A DNA stretch of 64,000 nucleotides, from NCBI RefSeq assembly GCF_008831285.2, contig NC_045149.1, positions 3,215,500-3,279,499 on the forward strand, written 5' to 3'. This DNA is from Nymphaea colorata (taxonomy: Eukaryota; Streptophyta; Magnoliopsida; Nymphaeales; Nymphaeaceae). Of the stretch, positions 57,942 to 64,000 are shown in pieces. The notes under the pieces were generated by a model. It saw only the letters and a program-made list of their open reading frames with translations. It had not been told where the DNA came from and did not search any database. The translations under genes and the position numbers were made by a program. Numbering within the stretch: the first letter of the stretch is position 1; each line of letters begins with the position of its first letter.

Positions 57942-60900
57942 TGACTATCAATGATATTTGGGACTTATTTGGATCTAATTTCAGACTTTGGACACAAAGC
58001 CCAATCCCAATTTAGACTTATTCTATAATTCAAACTGGGATCCGATTCAAAAAAACTCATATAGAAGCCTAAAAAAATTAAGATCCAAATCTAGATCCAA
58101 AACAGAGCCCCAGATCCAAAACTAAATCCAAATACTAGCCCTAGAGCCAAAATAGATCCCTAGATTCAAACCACATACAAAATGGATCTATATCCAAATC
58201 CAAATTATAAAACTTGATCCACAAAAAACTTTAGATCTAGACCCTGATCCAAATCTCAATTCTGGACTCATTTAATCCCAATTTGTGCCTTTATATCAAT
58301 TCAGACCCAATCCAAGCCCAAGACCCAAAGTCTAGATCCTTATCCTTGTTCGGTTCCAGATTCTTGTTCTAGATCCAAATTTAGATTCAATTCCATGTTT
58401 TTACATTCATCCAGATCTAATCTGAGATTCAGAACCAAATATGAGTTTTAGATCAAAATTCGAGATACAAATCCAAATATATTATTCTTTATCCATTTTA
58501 AGCTTTTGATCCAGATCCAGCTCCAAATTTGAGAGCTAGATCCATTTTCATATCTGAATACGAGTCACGAATCATTCCAAGTCCACGTATCTTGACATTA
58601 TGATCATTTTCCAAATACCAATAATTTCTAATTCAAGGTTCCCAAAATACCTTTGATTTTTTGAAAATTTCATTGAATTTCTCAAAATACCCTTGGTTTT
58701 CTCATAATATCCTTTCACTTAAAAAGATAGCCTTACCTTTTTACAAAAAATACCAAAATAGCCTTTGTGGGGTCCACAGCCAATGTGGCAGGCTGGTGAA
58801 GCCTGGTCTGGCCAATCTAGGCCCGGGTAGGCCTGAACTGTGCGGCCATGGCCTGTAGGGCCAGGCCTAGCGTGGCCCTGGCTGGCCTAGCGCTGCCAGG
58901 CTCGGCCAGCACAAGCTAGAATAGGCTTGTGGCGGGTCAGCTCGGCCTATTTAGGTCTGACAGTGGGCCAAGCTTAGGTTGGGCCAGCCTTGGGTGGGCA
59001 AACTGCATCCTAGCGCGGTCAACCCTTCAATCAACATATTTTTTGACAGATTTGACCCTCTTGGTGTTTTTAAACTATTTTTAAGCCAATAATGACTAAT
59101 TAATTGCTAATTTTATTTTGAAAAAAAGACCACAATACCCTTGAGCCTCCTTCCAATATAAATACCTCCTCATTTTCTTTCATTTAATATGAAAAATCTA
59201 TCATCTTTTCAAGCCTTTGAATCCCCTCTCTCTTCTAGATTTCTTCTTCTATTCTTCTTTCTCTTCTTCTTCTTGTTCATTTTCTGTTTGGCACTTCTAA
59301 TGCACAACTCCAAACGTTCATTTTCAACAAGAGTAAACCCTGGAGGAGCTTGTGATGGACCCTTGAGGAACATCTTCAACCCATTCAAGCCACCATCAAG
59401 GAGTTCTCTTTGCCTCGAAGAGCTAAGGAGTTGCCGTTACACCAAATCTTTTTTTTTAAGTATGTATAACTTTTCTTTTTACCATTTTCTTGTCTCTGTA
59501 TACAAACCGATGAAGGTCTAAAGTCTCTCCAGAGCTAAGGATTCTCATTGAAGCTCTGGGAGCATGACCAAGGCACACATTTTCCTCAAGATCTTTTTTC
59601 CTCTCTTTTTAACTTATCTTTTTATCATTTTAACTGCCTTATTCATTTATTTTAACTCCTTTATCTATTTTAAACTTGTTTTTCTCTCATTTTAACTTTG
59701 CTCTCTTTCATTTTAACTTATTTTTCTTTCATCCTTTACTCCTATCTTTTTTATTTTAATGTTTATTTCTCTAATTCTTAACTTTTCTCTATCATTTTAA
59801 CTTATATTTCTCTCATTTCAATTTCTCATTTTATTTCCCTTTTTATTCTTCTTTTCATTTCTCTCTCATTTAATTTTTTCTCATTCAAATCTCTCTCTTT
59901 CTCTCCCTCTTTCATCTTTATTTCTCTTTATGAAATTCCAATTTTTTCTCTCTCTTTTAATTTTTTTTCTCTACTATTTTTGCTCTCTCATCATATATCT
60001 ATATTTTCATTTCTCTATCTAATTCTATATTTTGATAGCTTTATTGTATGTGGATGTGTATTACCATGTGAGGATTTGGAGTGAGTTATTTTTATATTTT
60101 TGTCATTTTGAGGTTGGGACATGTCCAAGCCGAGAAGCACCCAAACCCACTTGATGTACATGTTAATTTGGATAGAGAATGTCATTTTTTATTTTTCAAA
60201 TTGCAAATCCATTTTCATATTTTTCTCAATCTTTCTTCTAGCCTTTCATTGACCCACCTATGTTTTCAATGCACCCTTAAATCACTCACTAGATGAAAAC
60301 TTACCACTATCAATTTGCATCAAAATTTTTCTTTCCATTGCTCCATAGATATGTGTTATGGTAGGAATTGTTTATTTTTTTGTTATACATATAGAATTTA
60401 TGTAATCATGCATACACAATCACTTATGAGGCTCACAAATGCTCACAAGCACATCTCTAAACAGCTTAAGTAAAACAACATCAAACCCTAATGAAGTGAT
60501 AATTGAATTAAAACAAAATCTTAAAACTTAAGATTCAAGGGGAACACCACTACAAATTACAATATTTTATTGTTTTAAATATCAAATCTTCATTCTTTTC
60601 AACATATTATTTTGATATTTGCAATATTCTAAAATCTTTCTCTTTGGACCTATGATGAACAAAAACTATGGTCATCGTCCATTTATTTTGATATCTGATT
60701 TTCAAATAAAACTTAAAAAACTTGCTTTTGCAAAACATGACAAGTTAAAGTCATGTTTTGCAAAATAAGTAATTTACAAGTATGTTCCTAATCATATTTC
60801 TTCAAACAAGTTGAAAACTTCAATTTTTCAAAACTATCAAGTTATCTTTTAGTTAAGTTCTAGTGATAATATTTGAAGAACTCAAGTGATCTTATAAGTG

Positions 60901-61270
60901 TCTCTTTTAAACAATTTATTTTCTATACTATTTGGCTATCCCAACAATTTAATCTCAAGTTTTTAAAGTTACTAATTATTAAGGGTTCGTTAACCCTTAA
61001 GACCATAGTTCTAGACCTGATGGCACTTTTTTCTAAAACAAACCATATTTTAGACTTGAGCGCATATGCATATAGGATTTATGATAACATTTCAAATACC
61101 GGAACGTGCAAAGCAAGAGGCTAGTTCTTGGTCAAGTTACTCTCAATAAAGGCATTGGGAACTTCTGAGCCTCGTACTGACGAGCGAGTTCCTTTCTCTC
61201 TCATTTTGAAATAAAACTTCATTTTTCTGAAGCACTTCAAACACCAAAATAAATTTTAGGGATGCAAACA
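57942..61270 (+). repeat. Isolated Tat/Ogre-type LTR (about 3.3 kb)
   Basis: The right end (61190-61270, ending gggatgcaaaca) matches the complement of the gypsy LTR end at 17409 and 30648. The left part (ctttggac..aagcccaatccca, about 57990-58010, followed by gatccaaa-rich DNA) matches the complement of the other end. In between lie a GC-rich block (about 58770-59030), a TATA box tataaata (59157-59164) and the segment ttttgaggttggga (about 60106). No primer site follows 61270 and no coding domain is adjacent, so it is a solo or truncated LTR. The left edge is approximate. Confidence 0.65.
59157..59164 (+). promoter_or_regulatory. TATA box of the isolated LTR
   Basis: tataaata lies downstream of the GC-rich block and upstream of a pyrimidine-rich leader, at the same relative place as the TATA-like boxes of the gypsy LTR (19481-19490, minus strand) and of the palindromic insert (about 26655). 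Confidence 0.55.
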
Positions 61271-63527
61271 AAACCCCATTATACTTAGTTAGGGTGAGAT
61301 CACCTGTAGCTAGGTTTGGGTCAAAAATGAATATAATTAGGTTGGAGTTCCAGTACTTGCACCCCTTTGGCCCATCATACCTTAGATTTGTTTAGAATTT
61401 GGATCAAGTCTAGACTAATTATATCAAAACATTTGAAGTTTTGAGTTAGGATTTGGTGCAGTCAATTCAAATTGAATTAGGATGATTCTATCTACACCTT
61501 AAATCGTGTATCATGTTTGGATTTTGGATTGTGAGTTTTAAACTATTAAGTCAAGCATTGATCTCATATTACCATCACCATCGTTTCAAATTAGATTAAA
61601 ATTTTATGAGAATATAATTAATTAAATCAACTTTCTTGGAACAAGATTGAACATCTAGATTTGGATCTCATTTCCCAATTTTAGATCCATGTCCCTTACC
61701 TTAAACCCAATAGAGAACAGACCTTGATACTTACATGAGTTAGTTTTGCATGCATCATTTCATACTTAGGTTTCTGCTTTGCATGAACCCATGATGAAAT
61801 GAATGTGAACAATATCATAGTTTGATCTCTCTTTGTTCGTACATTCCCATTTTGAATATCTAATTGGATTTCAAAACTTGCATTATTTCAAATTCAGGGC
61901 ACTTTTGCTTTCTAAGGATTTGAATGACATCAAATTCATAGAAATTAGAACACAACGTCCAACCTTTGGTCTGATTATTCCTGCTAAACGTGCTAGAATG
62001 GTCGGACCTTGTACCAACAGGTCAGATTTTATCTCTTGGATACTTGCAAATGGAAAATGAAGGAAAGTGAAAGTAATAAATACCATTCACTGTAGTCTAC
62101 TTCTAAGATGGAATAAGACCCACCAAAAACACAACAGTGGGTACACCTTTTTCTAACATGCATTAATAGAAGTAAAGAGCTTGCTTGGGGGTAAAACAAG
62201 TTGTTGATTGACTTGTTTCAAGATGAAGAGAGTTAGTGTAAATAATACTAATTATGGGGGCAACTCCCAGTTTGCTTGTTTGAAAAACCAATGAAAACCA
62301 CTTAAAAATGTAGATACAAATGAAAGAAAAGATTTTTTCAACAAAAAAAGAAAAACATGACTACACAATAAGGAACAAAAATAGAAAAATTACAATGAAC
62401 TTTGGCAAAAATGGAGAAGGATGATATGTTAGGTCATTTACATCAATAATTTGAACAGAGCATGTATGAAACCAAAGGACCATGTAAATACATTGGTTAT
62501 TTGGCATCTGGTTTGAGGGCAATAAGAAAACAAGTAAAATATTTGTCAATTCCCTCCTCCTTTTGTCAACATGCAGCTATAATCAAACCAATATAATTAC
62601 TTGATTAAACATGTATTGGTGTTGAATATTCTCCATGTCCAAGCCCTTCAATTTCACCTTGGACTCTACATGCCTTTTAATGGTGGAGCTGTCATGACCT
62701 GACATCAGGAATACATAACTTGACATGCAAGATCAACAACATGAAAATTAAGCAAATTAAAAAAAAATGTTTGCATCTCAAATGAGGGCAGGGGATGACA
62801 CAAGGGAGAATGGGGAATTGGGGAAGACAGAAAGATAAAGCCAAGCGACAAACCCAACCTGCCACCCACGAATCCAGCAACAAACCCAAGAAACTGACAC
62901 TAGCATAGAACAAGCAATCCAATGGCATACACAAGCAACCAAAGACAGCAACAAACCTTACAACAACATCAAACTCATAGTAGTGCTTGAGCAAAAACAT
63001 CTCAATCGAATAACAAACCCAACAATAAACCCAAAGTGACAAAAATCCAAAGCAGCAACAAACACCATCGGCAGCTGAACCATTAGTAGTACAACCCAGC
63101 AAAGGACCTAGCAAAAGCAACATCCATAGGAGAACTCAATAGTAGCAAAACCTAGCAGTGTCAGAATCCAAAGGCTGAACCCTTCTATAGATACCCATAA
63201 GCAAAACCCAAATGTAGAGACCATCAGCAAAACCTGTGAGCAGAAATGCCCTAACGGGACACAATCCATCAAATGATAAGAAAGAAACCAATGATTTTCT
63301 TATCATACTACATGATAAAGAGACTACAAGTAAGCCATCTTATGTAAAGGGAGATGGCAATGATTTCCCAAAAATTTAGGTGCCAAAAAAAAAGGCAATC
63401 GAGCAAGAAACCTTTAGGAAGAGAAAAGGGTTTTCCCAAAAAATAGTGGGTGGAAATTTGGCACTTCCAGAAAAGGAAAAAATTGTCAAGTGAGAAGCAG
63501 AAGGATAGAGCCAAGTCTACTATTGAG
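61271..63527. other. Region without recognised gene
   Basis: AT-rich DNA. 62770-63240 is a low-complexity stretch rich in cagcaacaaaccc-like words, which gives a long but meaningless Leu/Cys-rich minus-strand frame (62692-63123). Confidence 0.5.
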
Positions 63528-63958
63528 TAGGGAAGCACAACGAGTCAAGCCAGCTCGAGCTCGACTCAAACACATTCGTCAAAACTCGAATCATCTATAA
63601 ATGATTCGAGTACAAGTTCAAATGTATGGTCAAAATCTTAAAAGATTCAAGTTTGAGTTGTAAGAACTCAACTTAGCTCGACTATATAATGAATGTTGAA
63701 TTATAATGAGAAAATAGTTAAACAAGTAGTAACTAAACAAGTTAATGAGTTAAAAGAATTAACCGAGTTAACAAATTAACAGAGTTAAAGGAAACAAGAC
63801 ATGTTTAAAATAAACAAGTTGAACGAGATGAGTTCAAGCTTGATTTTTATCATTGAGTTGAATTTGACTCTTGAGTCGAGTTCAAGATTAAGTTTTCTAA
63901 GTTGAGTCGAGCTTGACCTGGCCCAATTCGAGCTTGATTCAGCTCATGTGCAACCCTA
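63528..63958. mobile_element. Short non-autonomous hAT-type element (431 bp)
   Basis: The left tip TAGGGAAGCACAACGAG and inverted right tip TAGGGTTGCACATGAGC agree in the hAT-like TAGGG..GCACA core. Both are followed by gagctcgagc-type subterminal words. The flanks ctattgag (63520-63527) and ccatacag (63959-63966) agree at 5 of 8 bases, a possible aged 8-bp duplication. No coding sequence. Confidence 0.65.
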
Positions 63959-64000
63959 CCATACAGTGAAATGGATGAAAGGAGCAGTCATTAAAAACCA

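Noticed and set aside
60545-60560. CACTA terminus (caccactacaaa)
   Set aside because: No inverted partner or 3-bp duplication, and it lies inside the isolated LTR.
62692-63123. 143-codon minus-strand frame, Leu/Cys-rich
   Set aside because: It is produced by a cagcaacaaaccc low-complexity tract; no motif, no neighbours, no start context.

Overview
This window is repeat-dense plant nuclear DNA. Plant-type transposon families are present (Ty1/copia, a large Ty3/gypsy of the Tat/Ogre type, L1-like LINEs, PIF/Harbinger and hAT DNA transposons, and a TRIM-like element), all AT-rich and with microsatellites. There are also relics of two plant genes: a flavin-containing monooxygenase (FMO) and a pentatricopeptide repeat (PPR) gene. 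I see no intact host gene, no rRNA or tRNA gene, and nothing bacterial. The species cannot be named from the sequence alone.

Layout. 147-2676 is a non-coding LTR retrotransposon with three LTR copies and a 5-bp target duplication. About 2789-15000 is a decayed hAT transposon (minus strand) split by a complete 6.05-kb PIF/Harbinger element at 4627-10675, which carries both its transposase and its SANT-domain gene. 15190-15830 is a LINE 3' end. 17409-33852 is a 16.4-kb Tat/Ogre-like gypsy element on the minus strand with 2.9- and 3.2-kb LTRs. Its gag is interrupted by a 2.07-kb partly palindromic LTR-derived insert, and its integrase core is deleted. 33950-34736 is a LINE reverse transcriptase fragment. 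35059-40330 is an FMO pseudogene fragment interrupted by a copia element (35319-40172) with perfect CTAGA duplications. 41580-45000 is a second, badly decayed copia element. 45712-47635 is a Harbinger-like element holding a PPR fragment. 48849-49106 and 63528-63958 are short hAT-type elements. 50090-52030 is a third LINE. 52560-53590 may be a CACTA transposase relic. 55810-56345 is a tandem repeat, and about 57942-61270 is an isolated Tat-type LTR.

Relations. The window is a nest of elements of different ages. The first element is young: its two full LTRs differ at 2 of 710 positions. The gypsy and copia elements are old, with visibly diverged LTRs, in-frame stops and frameshifts. The insertions give relative dates: Harbinger after hAT, copia after the FMO fragment, and the palindromic insert after the gypsy element.

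I did not find a clearly new functional system. The most unusual structures are the three-LTR element with its inversion hairpin, the gypsy LTR family with a hypervariable GC-rich block and a conserved hairpin, the inverted LTR insert, and an unassigned open frame upstream of gag.
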